A stretch of DNA of 23,408 bases from Clostridia bacterium. GTDB lineage: Bacteria > Bacillota > Clostridia > Christensenellales > Aristaeellaceae. The notes below the pieces were generated by a model. It searched no databases and was not told the DNA's origin. It saw nothing but the letters and a program-made list of their open reading frames with translations. Both the position numbers and the translations under genes were made by a program. The stretch is taken from positions 1 to 23,408 of the forward strand of contig CAAGII010000155.1 in assembly GCA_900769875.1 (NCBI GenBank). Reading direction: 5' to 3'. Of this stretch, positions 22,801 to 23,408 are shown in pieces. Positions within the stretch are counted from its first letter, which is position 1. Every line of letters begins with the position of its first letter.

Positions 22801-23376
22801 CTGCAGGAAAAGCATTTCACGGGCGCGGACGTGGGCACGGCGATGCACCGCCTGCTTTCGCTGACGGAGCTTGCGCCGCTGCGCCCGCTGCATGGCGCGG
22901 CGCTGATGGACGAGCTGCGCGCCCAGCTGCAATCGCTGACGGCGCTGGGCTGCTTCACCGCGCAGGAGAGCGCCGTGATCAGCGTGGAGGCGGTCGCCGC
23001 CTTCTACGAAAGCGCGCTTGGGCAGCGTGTGCTGCACGCCGAGCGCGTGGAGCGCGAGTGGAGCTTCAACCTGCTCGTGCAGGGCAGGCAGGAGCTGCTG
23101 CTGCAGGGCGTGATTGACTGCGCGTTTCTCGAAAACGGCGCGTGGCATGTGCTGGATTACAAGACCGACCGCGTGACGGACGAGGCCGCGTTTGTCGCCC
23201 GCCACCGCATGCAGCTTGCGTGGTACGCCCGCGCGCTGCGGGAAATCAGCGGCGTGCCGGTGAAGGAGGCGTGGCTGTACGCGCTGCGAACCGGCAGGGC
23301 GTATGAGATCAGCTGCGGCGACGAGGACATGGAGGAGGGCGCGCCCCTTGCGGAAACGCGCCATACGAAGGGATGA
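19873..23376 (+). CDS. addA: ATP-dependent helicase/nuclease subunit AddA
   Basis: AddA is the UvrD-like helicase and nuclease subunit of AddAB, the Bacillota counterpart of RecBCD that resects double-strand breaks to Chi. The 1167-residue protein has Walker A AAGSGKT (24-30), motif II VDECQD (379-384), GDVKQSIYRFR, RNFRSR, MHKSKG (742-747), motif VI VAMTRARERL (817-826) and a C-terminal RecB-type nuclease with QGVIDCAF (Asp1082) and DYKTD (1095-1099). The start at 19873 (MPNWTNEQ) has GAGGTGA 5 nt upstream and matches the family N-terminus; the longer frame runs through parS and the promoter. addB, normally directly upstream, is absent; an ATG overlapping the stop (23373) may begin it downstream, but the window ends there. 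Confidence 0.97.
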   Translation: MPNWTNEQRAAIDARNHTILVSAAAGSGKTAVLVERIVQLVREGYRLSRMLIVTFTRAAAGEMRQRLGQRLAREADGDPERFSQALDELESADISTIHAFCQRVLRREFQAVAIDPLARVCDEQLRKSLFEEALRDSLNELLESGGSEDFHRLADSFDLPRLGAMCEAIYPFLMSMPDPFRWLDLHVENADAPWHSHMWFRALLSQSRLTLQGLRTCLDAQRDMFDEPCAVQKLRVTWEADRALCHQLLERMDAGSDEAVQALRTTGFVRAAVCRGLSEDEKAWKDRYDALRKTMKDTVAAAAEALGADEESVHQDLVVIRSCLEGLSQLLKTLHTRFMALKDAHHVLDFSDMEQLTLRVMRDENCRASIQREYDHIFVDECQDVSAVQDAIIQSLHGGENCLFMVGDVKQSIYRFRLADPTLFLHRMRTFSDSEDAAERRIFLQRNFRSRASVLDATNRVFRACMQRSVTELDYLPEDELICGRDTHGDPPVEIRLISAREDGRSDGESLRLEADAVARRIHALQGEGYSYRDMVILLQKTAMVGAKLTEMLQERGVPVFFDGADSYYDLPEIRTVTAMLTVIDNPLQDVPLLTTLRALPFRMEDGELADIRSAKTGRDVPFHEAFACCCEREGALGERCREVRRRLDGWRLLSDSMHLNDFVWFIVRDSGLYASCGALPEGALRQANLRLLSQKAAEYESVQHEGLSGFLRQIDLEMRQSDSRGARLLSENENLVRIMTMHKSKGLEFPVVFLMRLSQSIAGKNAQAVQAHPLLGVSLPYVNRSLSIRRDSPGAAAFAGQKRLDEMAERCRLLYVAMTRARERLILTACCEGEEPSWRMPRGAFRVSQARSMLDWVMQAVCDAQDDASVPWRVIVGEADQVAPEEIARPGREMEAWLRRLLASPGSPSVPAWWNEPPRAATHQALKTSVTSLVRQRLFADAVPETIEETPETKRADGETTMPLRLSDVPDRPAFLQEKHFTGADVGTAMHRLLSLTELAPLRPLHGAALMDELRAQLQSLTALGCFTAQESAVISVEAVAAFYESALGQRVLHAERVEREWSFNLLVQGRQELLLQGVIDCAFLENGAWHVLDYKTDRVTDEAAFVARHRMQLAWYARALREISGVPVKEAWLYALRTGRAYEISCGDEDMEEGAPLAETRHTKG

Positions 23377-23381
23377 TGTTT

Positions 23382-23408
23382 AGATCGGAAGAGCGTCGTG
23401 TAGGGAAA
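23382..23408. other. Illumina sequencing adapter (assembly artefact)
   Basis: The final 27 bases begin AGATCGGAAGAGCGTCGTGT and match the standard Illumina TruSeq adapter read-through sequence. They are not genomic. Genuine sequence ends at about 23381. Confidence 0.97.

Overview
The window is GC-rich (about two-thirds G+C by eye) bacterial chromosome. Gene content points to an anaerobic, Gram-positive-type Bacillota (Clostridia-like): AddA-type helicase-nuclease, RlmH, DUF975, DUF3592, an XRE/desulfoferrodoxin fusion, a barnase-family secreted RNase, AGGAGG-type ribosome binding sites, and an oriC with the Bacillus-style arrangement of DnaA boxes followed by DnaA-trios. No rRNA, tRNA or CRISPR array was seen. 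The last 27 bases are Illumina adapter, so the window is the end of an assembled contig. The first ~100 bases look like the 3' end of an insertion-sequence transposase.

Layout. 1-1.9 kb: a two-gene ABC-2 transporter operon with a consensus promoter. 2.0-4.9 kb (minus): a divergent GMP-synthetase-like protein and a MATE exporter. 5.06-5.76 kb (plus): a metallophosphoesterase, divergent from MATE with back-to-back promoters. 5.8-9.5 kb (minus): an O-antigen-ligase-like membrane protein, a DUF975 membrane protein and an XRE regulator fused to an intact desulfoferrodoxin. 9.77-11.68 kb (plus): DUF3592 protein, rlmH and a secreted tandem double-barnase. 11.87-15.43 kb: smc. 15.43-15.96 kb: oriC. 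Then dnaN, recF, a leader-controlled MFS efflux gene, a parS site and addA, all on the plus strand.

How it fits together. The right half is a chromosome replication, repair and segregation hub: oriC, sliding clamp, RecF, AddA, a perfect parS (ParB loading site) and smc (the condensin loaded by ParB at parS) lie within about 8 kb. dnaA, normally the gene on the other side of this kind of origin, is absent; smc occupies its place. The most striking regulatory element is the 152-nt recF-MFS gap. It holds a 12-codon leader ORF with its own Shine-Dalgarno, at least three competing or pseudoknotted stems, and two separate segments complementary to the MFS ribosome binding site. This is the architecture of a ribosome-controlled translational attenuator, as known for antibiotic-resistance genes.

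Other unusual items are the double barnase (first domain lacking the catalytic His, second intact, one Cys at the same position of each), a GMP-synthetase paralogue lacking both its amidotransferase Cys/His and the usual XMP-binding segments, and parS lying on the -35 region of the addA promoter.
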